A stretch of DNA of 64,000 nucleotides from Boswellia sacra (GCA_013180625.2 SNVD02012294.1:186001-250000); one strand, 5' to 3'. Numbered from the stretch's first letter, positions 13,398 through 23,850 are shown. Numbers and translations are program-made. The notes: generated by a model from the letters alone, not told the origin.

Positions 13398-13853
13398 TGT
13401 TGATGCACGATTTTCGGACGGCCAGGAAGCGAGTCGGAGCTCAGGTCGTACGTCGGGTCCAATCCTGGGAGCAAAAAAAAACAGTCAGGGGTGCCGGCGG
13501 TGGTGCTGGCGAGAACCCTCCGATGCCCAAGTCAGTTTCCGGCACTCCGAAATTTTCTGGGAGAATTTCCTAGAGAGAGAAGTTCTCAAAAGTAAAGGAA
13601 ATTTAGAGAGAGAATAAGTTCAGAAAAGTGTGCATACCTGACTCCTATATAATCCAGAGGGTTTATATAGGAGTCAGGATGGGCCATTGTGGGACCCAGA
13701 TAATGGGCTACAGTAATGAGCTTACTGTATTAGAAATAATTGAGCCAAGATGGGTCATTGTGGGACCCAGATAACGGGCCCAGATAATAGGCTACAGTAA
13801 TGGGCTTACTGTATTAGAAATAATTGAGGCCCAATATTGTTATGGCCATAACA
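13398..13853 (-). repeat. 3' LTR (left copy) of the Tat-type element
   Basis: 456 bp, beginning TGTTGATGCACG and ending GGCCATAACA on the plus strand. It matches 21120-21573 throughout apart from scattered substitutions and a small insertion (GGTGGTGCTGGC area). It contains an internal partial duplication of the block around GGGACCCAGATAA...TTAGAAATAATTGA. Confidence 0.95.
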
Positions 13854-13873
13854 GTAGTCCCCCCAGGCCCAAG
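13854..13873 (-). promoter_or_regulatory. Polypurine tract for plus-strand priming
   Basis: On the minus strand, directly upstream of the 3' LTR, the sequence GGGCCTGGGGGGACTAC is G-rich and mostly purine. This is the expected place and character of the polypurine tract, although it is not a perfect purine run. Confidence 0.6.
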
Positions 13874-13989
13874 TTGCCCAAGTTGACCAATGGGTCGGCG
13901 TAGGGACTATTTAGTTGTTCTGGGCTATAAATTAAATGTGTTAGGGGGCCAGCCCAAAGATGTGATTCATTAAACCCTAAGTTGGTGCT

Positions 13990-14121
13990 CTATATAAGAC
14001 ACAAGTGTTGGGGAGTAGGGTTTACTCAAAAATAGGAGGGAGCACCCTGGAGGCAAGCAGTGCAAGTGATCCCAGCAACCAGGAGCCCTAAATCTGATCC
14101 AGAAGTTTTCAACCGTCACAA
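13990..14121 (+). promoter_or_regulatory. TATA box and 5' UTR exon of the antisense gene
   Basis: CTATATAAG at 13990-13998 lies about 140 bp inside the left LTR boundary and points rightward, opposite to the retroelement. About 120 bases later the sequence CACAA|GTAAGTAC is a near-consensus splice donor (intron from 14122). A matching acceptor with a long pyrimidine tract is at 15670-15671, just before the first ATG of the antisense reading frame. Transcription start is inferred, not seen. Confidence 0.65.
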
Positions 14122-14364
14122 GTAAGTACTTTTTTTTTTTTTTGCGTATATACTTTAGAAAGCATGGATTAGGTTTAATTTTTCAATGCAAAAATTCTTG
14201 TATGGATTATGCCCTGCGTGTGTGTGTACGTGATTTGTGTGAGAATATGAAAACGTTTGCATGTGTTTTCCCTTGCGGGTTTGTGTGTGAAAGAAGAAAA
14301 AACATGAGTGTGTGTTCGGGTGTGAAGGAGGGAAGAAATTCATGGGTGTGTAACGTGCACAGCA

Positions 14365-15090
14365 AGCCCGCGTGGGCGAGCAGGCCACAGCGCGCGGGCG
14401 AGCAGGCCCCAGCGCGCGGGCTAGCATGCCACAGCGCGCGGGCGATCAAGCCCCAGCGCGCGGGCTAGCATGCCACAGCGCGCGGGCAGCAAGCCCCAGC
14501 GCGCGGGCTAGCATGCCACAGCGCGCAGGCGAGCAAGCCCCAGCGCGCGGACTAGCAGGCCACAGCGTAATGCTCGGGCTAGCAGGCCATAGTGCAATCC
14601 TGGGCGCGCGGGTGAGGCTTCATGCATGCGGGGCGACCTTGCGTCCTGGGCGCGCGGAATCGATCCCGCGAGGCCTTGTGCGTGCAAGGGCGAGCAGGCA
14701 AGGGCCTGGGCAAGCCGCGAGGCCTTGTGTGCGCAAGGGCGAGCAGGCGAGGTCTCGTGTGCGCAAAGGCGAGCAGGCGAGGGCCTGGGCACGCGGGCAC
14801 GTTCTTGCAAGACCCTGGGCGCGCGGGAGCAATCCTGCGAAGTCCTGGGCGTGCAAGCGAAGGCCTGGGCGTGCGGGCGCAGTCCTGCAAGGTCCTGGGC
14901 GCGCATGCGAGGCGTGCTACGCGCAGGGAGAGGCCAGCTGCGTGCGGGGCGAGAGGCAGGTGAGCGCTGGGCGCGCTGGGGAGAAGCAGGCGAGCGCTGG
15001 GCGCGCTGGGAGAGGCAGGCGAGCGCTGGGCGCGCAGGGGCGAGGCAGGCAAGCGCTGGGCGCGCAGGGGCGAGCTCAAGGCGCTGGGCC
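14365..15090. repeat. GC-rich tandem repeat arrays
   Basis: 14365-14566 is a 22-bp repeat (AGCGCGCGGGCGAGCAAGCCCC) in which two variants alternate, ending GCAAGCCCC or TAGCATGCCAC, giving a 44-bp higher-order unit. 14580-14930 is a looser array of GTCCTGGGCGCGCGGG and GCAAGGGCGAGCAGGC motifs. 14940-15075 repeats about 30 bp around GCGAGCGCTGGGCGCGC. Base composition contrasts sharply with the AT-rich surroundings. The array lies wholly inside the inferred first intron of the antisense gene. Confidence 0.9.
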
Positions 15091-15135
15091 TGCTGCTTGC
15101 AGCATGCAGGTTATGTGAGTTTGCAGGGACTCCCT

Positions 15136-15612
15136 CCGGGAAATTCGAATAAGCGCGGGGGCATGTCAGCAAATTTCGAAATTTCATTTAATAACCGTGG
15201 GGGTGCTTCTGCAAGATTTTAAACCTTAATTTTAATTCGTGGGGGTATTTCCGCGAATTTTTAAACTTCAATATTTATTTCGCGGGGGTGTTTCTGCGAA
15301 ATTTCAAAACTTGATTTAATTTGCGGGGGTGACTCCGCAAAATTTTAAAACTTGATTTTAATTCGCGGGGGTGATTCCGCGAAATTTCAAAACTTGATTT
15401 TAATTCGCGGGGGTGATTCCGCGAAATTTCAAACCTTCATTTTTTATTCACGGGGGTGTTTCCGCGAATTTTCAAACCTTTATTTTTTCTCCGCGGGGGT
15501 GTTTTCGCGAATTTTCAAACTTTAATTTTTTCTCTGCGGGGGTGTTTCCGCGAAATTTCAGACTTCAATTTTTATTTCGCGGGGGTGTTTCCGTGAAATT
15601 TCAAAGTATTTT
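15136..15612. repeat. Hairpin-forming ~42-bp tandem repeat
   Basis: About eleven copies of a ~42-bp unit of the form TTCGCGG-gggtgatt-CCGCGAA followed by an AT-rich spacer (ATTTCAAAACTTGATTTTAA). Each unit has a 7-bp perfect or near-perfect inverted repeat, so each could fold into a hairpin in DNA or RNA. Unit-to-unit changes in the loop (GTGATT, GTGTTT) are common, while the stem is largely kept. It immediately follows the GC-rich array and ends just before the pyrimidine tract of the splice acceptor. Confidence 0.9.
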
Positions 15613-15684
15613 TCAAAACTTTCAATACAGTCCCCCAGCTTTTTTTTTTTTTCACCTCTTCCCTCCCTCAGTAGACTTGGTTTG

Positions 15685-17961
15685 ATGACTAACGACCCCT
15701 CTTTGACTGTGCAGATGGCTAGAGTAAAAACCACTGTGAAAGTGCTACGGGGGGAATCGAGTCATCAAACCCAGTCTTCTAGGGACAAGGATCCGGTGAC
15801 CAACCGTAAAGAAGTTAATGAGTTTTATCAAAACTTCTTCGGTCCGGATCGAGAGCTGGGACAGAATTCTGTCAACCATAAGGTGGTAGACACTGAAGGG
15901 GATAGCGACTGGTCGTCCTCTGCTACCTCAGATAGTGAACCGGAGGTTGAAAAGTGGTGGGAGGCCGACCATATTGATAATCAACTCCCGGACGATCGAT
16001 TAAAGATATATAGAGCCCACTTCCTTATCCCAGCTTCAGTCATCCTATTTCTTCCAAGGAAGGGTGATCGGTGGAGTAGGCCACCACGAGGTGTCATTGG
16101 TTTAAGCCTAGAGCTATTGAGAGTTGGTCTCCGGGTGCCTTTTGATAACTATGTTCGCCGTATACTCGATGCTATGGGCATTGCCCCTACCCAACTGTCG
16201 GCCAATGGGTGGAGACTTCTGATAGCTTTCCAAAGTTTATTCAGAAGCGCAGGCCTTGGTGACCCTACCACCAACCATGTTAAGCACATTTTTGCCATTC
16301 ATCCATCGAATGGTGAGAAAACGGGTTACTATTATATATCCCAGCGAGGGAAGACGGATGACCCCAACCGCCTTTTTGGCATCCCCTCCCACGTGAAAGA
16401 ATGGAAGTACAGACAATTCTGGTGTGGTGGCGGTTGGAAGTATCAGGAAGGTGCTTGTCCAGAGGGGAAGAAGTTGAGGATCAGGAGGCGTTTTGGTTTT
16501 TGTGGTACCTTATTATAATGACTCCCTATCCGCCTTTGTTATGAAAACTCTTGATCAACTGACATTCTTTTCTGTTTTTATTGCAGCCCCTTGGACCAAA
16601 CGTCCGCTGTTATCTCAGAAAGAGAGAGGCGATTTGCAAGTGGTACTCAAGCTATCCGTGGACTCAAAGAACGTGAACAACCTCACTGATCGGGAGCAAT
16701 TGGCCCGTCTTGGCTTATCACCTTCAATTCCTACGGAAGGTAAACTTGATCATTACTTTCTGATCTTACTTCATCAAGCATGTGTTTGTCGTCTTACCAG
16801 TTTTATTTTCGCGCAGGACTATTTCCTTTACATCCTACCAAGAAGCAATTTGCTCAACTAGTAGCCAGGATGCCACTTAAGCCCTTCACTCATGACAGGC
16901 CCGGTTCTTCCCAGAAGAAACGGAGCGGAAGTGCTCTAACACTTGGACCCCCGAAGAGGAGAGCTAGTGGTCACAAGGAGATTCCTATACAGAAGCCGGT
17001 TCCTGATAGGTCTGCTTTCGTTCAGCCTGCGGATGAAGTGGCAGCTTCGAAGCCTACTGGGAGCAGGTTACCTTCGACCTCTCAACTACCCAAGCGTTTT
17101 ACCTTTGACAGTACGGGCTTTCAGAGTGGCTCAACATGTGGAGACTACCTTCGGGAATTGTCTCAAAATGCTGCACGCCTCATGCCTACCAATGTCTTTC
17201 CAGAAAATGTAAAACTTACATACTTTGATGCGATCGCTGTCGGGATGGGCATCATCCTTCAGGTTAGGTTTTACTGAGATCCTTTCTTCCCCCTTTTTTT
17301 TTTTTTTACTTTTGAAAGTCATGCCTTAACTCCTTTCCTCTCTTTGCCTTTCTTTCTGTAGGCGACAGGGCCTTTAGCTCAAGGAGAGTCTACCAACACC
17401 AACCTCCTCAAGGAGGTTAACCATCTCACTTCTGAGGTTGACAACTGGAAGGCGAAGCATCTAGTCTGCCTCGACAACTTAACCGAAACGGAAAGAAGAA
17501 TGGCAGAGATGAAGGAACAGATGGGCAGAATGAAGGCAGACTTGTCCGAAGCCAAGAAGGAGGCAGCTATCCAACATAAGAGGGCCAATGATTTTAGCCG
17601 AGAGCTTCGAGAGAGAGCTGCTGCTGAGCAAAGTAGGATTGACAAAGCAGTCGCTCGCTTCTGTAGGGGTCGTATCTACCAGCAAGTTATGGAACGCTCC
17701 TATATTGAGGGAGTCAATGGGGTGCGTAGATGGTTCCATGACCGCCACGCAGAGATTGATCAGTCACCAATAGCTGAGGAGTTAAACTTGGTGGAAGAGT
17801 CTATCCCTACAGCGGACTCCGATCCCGAGCAATTCCACTGCCTCATCTTTAAAAATGAGGATTATGAGTCGACTTTGGACACAGCAGCCTGGGAGGCCAA
17901 GCAAGGCAAATCCATCTCATTATCTTCAGACGAGGAAGGAGATGATGAGGCCACTTCTTAG
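15685..17961 (+). CDS. Antisense spliced gene in the retroelement (Transposase_28-like)
   Basis: Inferred coding exons are 15685-16504, 16587-16739, 16817-17262 and 17362-17961, preceded by a non-coding exon and the 14122-15671 intron. All junctions are GT-AG and keep one frame, giving about 672 residues. (16495 or 16501 are alternative donors in the same phase.) The N-terminus is acidic and Ser-rich. Roughly residues 85-265 (DDRLKIYRAHFLIP, PRKGDRWSRPP, GLSLELLRVGLRVPF, LSANGWRLLIAF) resemble the plant 'putative gypsy type transposon' domain, Pfam Transposase_28. A Lys/Pro/Ser-rich middle follows, then a long coiled coil in the last exon and an acidic tail (LSSDEEGDDEA). It is encoded opposite to gag-pol. 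No enzymatic motif is seen and its role is unknown. Domain assignment is from memory. Confidence 0.75.
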
Positions 17962-18334
17962 AGTCAATTGGAATTCTTCCAACTAGGTAGATGCTCATTC
18001 ATAGGGAATAATCATATCAAGGCTGCTCTCCAGGCCTTGACTTTACCTTTTACTGTCTTTACTTTCAGTTCAATGTACTAGGTGAGGATGTGTGGCATCC
18101 CTCAACCAACTTTGAAGTAATAAGAACACTAAGAAATTTTTTTCTTTCTGGTGTTGTGTTCTTTTACTCTTTTCATCTTATTGCAATTTGATCATACATG
18201 TGCTTTAAGGATGTATAATCACAAAAATTCTGAATAAACTGAACACTTTATTAATAATCTCTTTATTGGTCTCCCTATGGGAGTTGTTACATATGCATAA
18301 GCTCCTGGGCGGAGTTACTGCACATATAGAGAGA

Positions 18335-18759
18335 TTACGGGTAGTACTTCTTCAAGTGCTCAATATTCCATAGATGGCGGAGCGACCTCCCATCCATGGT
18401 GACCAGTCTGTTGGTGCATGGTTGGATGACTGCTTTGACTTGGTATGGACCTTCCCAGTTGGGCCCCAATGCTCCGTCGGTGGGATCTTGGGTACTTCGT
18501 AGTACTTGCCCACTTAGCTTATGCCCACGGAAGGTTCTCCTCGAATTATCATCAGCTTATGTGCCTTCTCTTTAAAGGCCATGTTGTAGCACTCTCGAGA
18601 AGTTCGTTGTTCACCTCTAACTTCCCCTATCCCGGCGGGTGTTGGAAATTTCAGGACATGATGATAGACACCCATAACGGCCTTAAAGTCGTAAAGTGAC
18701 GGCCGACCAAGGATGGCGTTATAAACTCCTGGATGATCTACCACGAGAAAATTCACCAT
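18335..18759 (-). pseudogene. Pol remnant: protease linker joined to integrase C-terminus
   Basis: Sense (minus) frame 18759-18514 has the conserved linker after protease (VNFLVVDHPGVYNAILGRP, GEVRGEQRTSRECY). Close to 18540 another frame takes over and reads the integrase C-terminal tail: DPTDGALGPNWEGPYQV, then LRHLWNIEHLKKYYP, with a stop at 18335-18337. In complete Tat elements reverse transcriptase, RNase H and the integrase core lie between these two parts. Here they are absent and the frames no longer match, so this is an internal deletion. Which frame the junction falls in exactly is uncertain by some tens of bases. Confidence 0.85.
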
Positions 18760-18777
18760 CCTGGTTGTCTGTAGGGA

Positions 18778-21044
18778 TCATTCTCCCAAGGTTACAGGTA
18801 ACGAGATTACTCCTTCGGGAATAACCTTCCCTCCAGCGAATCCCATTAGAGAAGTTTGGATGCCTCTCATGTCTCTATGGTTGAGACCCAATCGGTCAAA
18901 TGCATCCAATGACATAATGTCAGCTGAGCTCTCGTTGTCAATCAAGACTCTCCGTAGCCTTTTATTGGCCACTATTATCGTGAGGACCAAGGCATCACAA
19001 TGAGGATGATGGATACCTTGCGCATCTTGAGGTGAAAAAGAGATAACACCGTGATTCCCAACATTAGTGGAGGAGGCTGTCAAGTTGACTTCGTAGCGAG
19101 GGAGGTCATATCTCGCTTGCCTGGCTAGGTGCCTTCGAGCTTGGGAGCTCGAACCAGCCACCACTCCCCCAAAAATTGTGGCTACTTCTTCTAATGGTTC
19201 CTTCCCTTTGTCATTCTTGTTAGATGGTTCAGGGGGCTGATAAATGTATTCATGTAGCTGGCCATCCTTGATAAGACCCTCGATTTGTCTCCTTAATTCG
19301 AAGCAGTCTGCAGTATTATGACCATGGGCCTGGTGAAAATGACAATACTTTCTCTTGTCTCTTGTTTTTGGATTCGACCGTAAGGGGGCAGGTTCTTTCA
19401 GCAAACCTTTATCTTTGATTTCCTTCAAGATATCCTGCTGTGGTATAGTAAGCAACGTGAATGTACGGTGCTCCTCCTGAGGTTGGTCATGATGCTCTTG
19501 GCGAGGTCGGGTGGATGACCCTTGCAACAAGAGACGATCATTTCCGAATGTATCTCGCGCAGAGCGTCGATCCGGAATCGACCTTCGATTTCTATCATGA
19601 GATTCTCTTCTATGATTATCATATGATCGTCTATCTGCATGTGAGGAATTAGGTACCACCGGAGTCTGCCCAGGGCAATTTGCTTGAAAAATTTCCTCTG
19701 CATCAGCATGGCTAGAGACCCTTGCTAATGCTTCTTGATACGTACGTGGGAGGTTAACGGAGAATTCCCATGCTAGAGGGAGCTCCCCTCTGATTCCTCG
19801 AACCAAGCCTTGCATAGCGTAACCATCATGAAATAGATCCACTCGGGCAACCTCCCGCTGATATCTATCTAAAAATGCACGGAGGGATTCATTACGACCC
19901 TGCTTGATTGAAAGAAGGCTCTGCGCTGGTCGACTTCTCATTTTCATGTTGCTAAAATGTGTGAGGAAATTATGGGCAAGATCCTCAAAGCTGGAAATGG
20001 ATGCAGCTGGTAGCCTTCTATACCATTGCTTAGCTGATCCTCCAAGGGTAAGAGAAAAGGTTCTGTACATGATTCCCCCTGAGACCCCTTGTATCTCCAT
20101 ATGAGAAATAAAAGAGTCTAAATGCTCTCGGGGGTCCGTCGTCCCTTGGTACAGCTCAAGTTGCGGCATCCGGAATCCGGATGAGTATCTTTCCCTAAGG
20201 ATATCTTCAGCAAAGTGTGATTCCCATTGTGGACGACCATCTTCTTCTCCTCCTGAACGCTTAATCAACTTCTCCAGTTTATGGATTTTTTCATCCATTT
20301 CCCGCTTGAATTCCGCATAATGATTGTCTGATGTCCCCTCCTCCGAGACATCCATTGGGGCAACATCTGGGCGATGATTCTTAACTCTAGGTGGTGATAT
20401 GGGGCGATTTCTTTTGGACTGATAATTACGCCCTGGAGCGTAAGGATCATGATAAGAATAGGCGGGCTGATCGACATTACTTCCCCTTGGTATTCGTTCA
20501 ACGCTTGTATGGCGCTTCTTGTTCAGAGAGTGTCGAAGGTCTACTGCTGCTAACTGTTGTTCAGATACGATATGCGAGGGAGAGGGAATCTGTGGGCGAC
20601 CATCCCCTCCTTGAACAATAGGATGGGGAAGATTCGGTTGAATGACCTGATGGCGAGGCAATCCAGTAGTCTGGGCGACTAAATCAGGACGTCCACTAAC
20701 ATCCGTCTGGACATTTGGTACTACCATGACACTCATCGGGTTATTCCCAGCAGCGTTTGCAGCCGGCTGAACACTTTGTCCGAATGTTGGTTGAATACCG
20801 TCACCATACGATTCATCTGTTCACTGAAATTTCGCATGGTATGTTCCATGGTAGTTAACCGATTCGTCTTGCCCTTTTTCGGTCTTCTAAGTGGAAGCCG
20901 GGGTTGCCTGAGGCTAGGCCCCACCCCAGAAGATATAACTAATGCTCTCCCCGTATCAACTACCCTTCGACGTCGGAGAGGTGCTTCAACCTCGATTTCT
21001 TCGTCAACCTCTAGGGAGGTTGAGTGTTGGGATTCGTGACTCAT
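18778..21044 (-). pseudogene. Retrotransposon gag-protease, frameshifted
   Basis: Two overlapping sense frames, 21044-20733 (103 residues) and 20736-18778 (652 residues), together form gag-pro. The frame changes near 20770. Features of the longer frame: a short coiled-coil region (EFKREMDEKIHKLEKL), a retrotransposon gag domain at about residues 185-330 (QWYRRLP, FEDLAHNFLTHF, RNESLRAFLDRYQREV), a modified Cys/His cluster (YCHFHQAHGHNTADC) and an aspartic protease motif VLIDNESSADI near the end. The protease motif has DNE where D-T/N-G is usual, so the conserved glycine is lost. Capsid formation and polyprotein cleavage by this copy are therefore doubtful. Confidence 0.9.
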
Positions 21045-21099
21045 GATGCGTTTGAATACGTTTGGATGGGAGCAACAACTAAAGAGGCTTGAATTGTCG

Positions 21100-21117
21100 T
21101 TCCCACAGACGGCGCCA
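21100..21117 (-). other. Primer binding site
   Basis: Two bases after the 5' LTR, the minus strand reads TGGCGCCGTCTGTGGGAA. TGGCGCC is a recurrent primer-binding-site start in plant Ty3/gypsy elements. Its position fixes the right LTR as the 5' LTR and the element as minus-oriented. The exact priming tRNA was not verified. Confidence 0.8.
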
Positions 21118-21119
21118 AC

Positions 21120-21573
21120 TGTTGATGCACGATTTCCGGACGGCCGGGAAGCGGGTTGGAGCTCGAGTTGTACGTCGGGTCCAATCCTGCGAGCAAAGAA
21201 AAACAGTCAGGGGTGCCGGCGAGAACCCTCCGACGCCCAAGTCAGTTTCCGGCACTCCGGAATTTTCTGGGAGAATTTCCTAGAGAGAGAAGTTCTCAAA
21301 AGTAAAGGAAATTTAGAGAGAGAATAAGTTTAGAAAAGTGTGCATACCTTGAGCGATAATCCAGAGGGTTTATATAGGAGTCAGGATGGGCCATTGTGGG
21401 ACCCAGATAACGGACCCAGATAATGGGCTACAGTAATGGGCTTACTGTATTAGAAATAATTGAGTCAGGATGGGTCATTGTGGGACCCAGATAACGGGCC
21501 CAGATAATGGGTTACAGTAATGGGCTTACTGTATTAGAAATAATTGAGGCCCAATATTGTTATGACCATAACA
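21120..21573 (-). repeat. 5' LTR (right copy) of the Tat-type element
   Basis: 454 bp with TG...CA ends, matching 13398-13853. The two copies differ by scattered substitutions and a few small indels, so the insertion is not brand new. Right-hand target duplication TAAAG follows at 21574-21578. Confidence 0.95.
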
Positions 21574-21578
21574 TAAAG

Positions 21579-22562
21579 AATTATATCGTGTTCATGTTTT
21601 TCCTTGTTGAACATGGATCATGTAGCTACATATATTAATTTGATCCATATTATACGTCCAATATATTTTTACTTTCTGCACTGGGCTTCGTACATCTTAC
21701 TGGACTTCATACGTACTTATATTGTGCTTCTTTTTGTAGCTATATTTCTCATAAATATCCATACAATGAAGACCACCTAAAATTGGAACTTAATCTATCA
21801 TATAATTATATGGAAAGCCTATATAGACCCTTTTCGTCTTAAAAAATAGGGCAATCATCAGAAATTACTCTTAGAGTGAGTTAATTCATCACCTATAGAC
21901 GAAGTTTGATATTTTTAATCAATCAATCTCCTGTAGTTTCGAAAATACATCACAAACGACCATCATTAACAGAAATCATTTAGTTTGACTAAAATCAGAG
22001 GGCTAAATCAGTTAAAAAGCAAGAAACAATTCAAAAAAAAGTTTGTGGAAAACTTCCGCAAGAGATCCGTTTCGGCAGCGGTCATGGGTGGTAGTGATAG
22101 TTGACGACATCTGGTGACTATTACAGCGTTCCACTCTACGTTGACGGGCATAAAAATCACTACAAGTAGCCAAATTTCACCGCAAAAAAACTTCCAGCAA
22201 ATTTCACCACAAAAATCAGCCAAAATCATCAAAACGCCACAAATTCACTGCAGTATCTATGTTGCTTCGTCCATGTCTGGTTTAAATTTCGGTATTTGCA
22301 AGCAGAGACTTTATCTTCCAATTTCAAGAGGATTCCCTAGTATTCTTTTCTTCCTTAGCCAACATCACAACATTTGTATGAGAATTTGCAGCGCAATTTG
22401 GGTGAAATTGGAGGTGAGGCAAGTGGGTTTTTTTGCGAGAATTTCGCATTGATTTTTTCTTATTTTGTCTTTTGTCTTTTTTATTTTATAATTTATCAGT
22501 AGCGTATTTTATTTTTTTAAAATGGATTAAAGTAAAATATAACATCCGTCATTTTAAATAAT
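21579..22562. other. Intergenic
   Basis: No supported gene. The sequence is unique-looking and moderately AT-rich, with short open frames around 22008-22452 on both strands that have no recognisable protein features. Confidence 0.5.
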
Positions 22563-22571
22563 ATGTATAAA

Positions 22572-23418
22572 CAGTAATGCTATGGGTGCGTTTGAGAGTC
22601 GGGACTAGATTAGACTGGACTGGATTGGGATTGGACTAGATTGGACTATGTAATATTGTCTTATGTTTGGTGTCATATGGGATTGGACTAAATAATATTG
22701 TCTAATGTTTGGTGTAATATGGGACTGAATCACTGAACTATTAACATGGATGATGATTTTTAAGTAAATAATTTTAAAAAATAAACTAACTTAATTTTTT
22801 TTAAATTGAACTTGAATAAAAACTAAATATTAAATATTTGTTGATATTTTTATATAAATAATAATAAAATTATATTTTATATTAAAATTAATTTTTATAT
22901 AAATATAATAATTTATTAATAATTAGTACTTAAATATTATTAGATGATATTTATTTTTATATTATTAATTTAATAGTTATTTTTATACTAATATCATACT
23001 ATTATTTCATTATTTTTTTAGTAAACAATCAAAATTGATTTTATTAAATATTTAAATATAATTAAAAATTATTTTTATATTATATTTATTATGTTATTTA
23101 GTTTTAATTTTAATTAAAAATTAAAAAATTTTGTCTCAACTTAGGACTATCCCATACTATAAGGTGGGACTAATAGTCTTACTAAATTGGCACTGCTTGA
23201 CAGGGAGGTGGGACTGACTCGGACTATCAGTCCAGTCCCGGTTCTGCTCTCAAACGCGCCCTATATGTACAAAGTTGATATCCCAAGTGAGGTGGCTACT
23301 GAAATGTCAATAGATAGTTTTTAATTTAATCAACAAATATTATGCCGTAAAGTACTTGTATTGACATGGCAGCAACCACCTCATTTGGGATACCAATTTT
23401 GTGCATATAGCATTACTC
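22572..23418. mobile_element. MULE-type MITE (outer) with 9-bp target duplication
   Basis: The ends are inverted repeats. The left is AGTAATGCTAT, interrupted by the inner element, and continues ATATGTACAAAGTTGATATCCC. The right, reversed, reads AGTAATGCTATATGCACAAAATTGG. Flanks carry ATGTATAAA at 22563-22571 and 23419-23427, an exact 9-bp duplication as made by Mutator-like elements. Without the inner insertion the element is about 166 bp and noncoding. Confidence 0.8.
22584..23261. mobile_element. Inner MITE nested in the outer one's terminal repeat
   Basis: A 678-bp noncoding element with ends GGGTGCGTTTGAGAG and, inverted, GGGCGCGTTTGAGAG. It is flanked by TAT on both sides (22581-22583, 23262-23264). 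A 3-bp duplication and GGG-starting termini fit the PIF/Harbinger superfamily, although TAT is not the commonest target. The interior is AT-rich with a repeated 'TTGGACTA(GA)TATTGTCTTATGTTTGGTG' motif near the left end. Confidence 0.75.
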
Positions 23419-23850
23419 ATGTATAAAATATATATTTCTAAATATTCAAGTAATATATATTATAATTTCAATTAATTATTTAGTTATTTATTACTAATTT
23501 TGAAAGGTTAAAATTAAGGTGTTTTGGTCATTCTATGGCCTACAAATGAGTTGATTCATTTATATTTATTTAAAAGTATTTAAATAGGAGTAAAAGAGTA
23601 ATTGTATACTTAAATTAACATCTTTATGGCAACGTGGTTTGTGATGTATTTTTGAAATTATATAAGTGATTGATTAAAAATGTCAACTCTTATACGTGAG
23701 TGATGAATTAGCAAACCTAGGGAAAGTTTATGATGATTGCCCTTTAAAAATATGCATACAACTCATTTAGAGAACTTTCGTGTGTCAGAGATTCACATGA
23801 GCGTATAAGCTATAACGTGAAACATGGGTTATACTAAGATGCACTATTTT

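Larger units (their letters stand above)
13398..21573 (-). mobile_element. Deleted Ty3/gypsy (Tat/Retand-type) LTR retrotransposon
   Basis: An 8.18-kb element bounded by two direct LTRs (TG...CA, 456 and 454 bp) and a 5-bp TAAAG duplication. It is oriented on the minus strand: the TGGCGCC primer site adjoins the right LTR and the purine-rich tract adjoins the left LTR. Sense content is gag plus protease (21044-18778), a linker, then directly the integrase C-terminal tail (18540-18335). Reverse transcriptase, RNase H and most of integrase are missing, so it cannot move alone. The region between the pol remnant and the 3' LTR carries an antisense multi-exon gene (15685-17961) and tandem repeats. 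Extra antisense ORFs in this position are known from Tat-lineage elements such as Retand. It sits between EC1 copies 1 and 2 and accounts for much of their spacing. Confidence 0.93.

Noticed and set aside
14372..15222. Several long overlapping open frames (up to 248 codons) on both strands of the GC-rich array
   Set aside because: They exist because GC-rich repeats lack stop codons in many frames. The translations are Arg/Ala/Gly repeats without domains, and the region reads as an intron.
15682..15684. TTG start of the antisense gene
   Set aside because: The next codon is an ATG just after the splice acceptor and is the more likely start.
16450..16518. Suspected frameshift at the end of the second exon of the antisense gene
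   Set aside because: All three nearby GT donors leave the exon in the phase required by the next exon, so the frame is intact after splicing.
18445..18699. 84-codon plus-strand frame
   Set aside because: It is the antisense shadow of the protease linker/integrase remnant.
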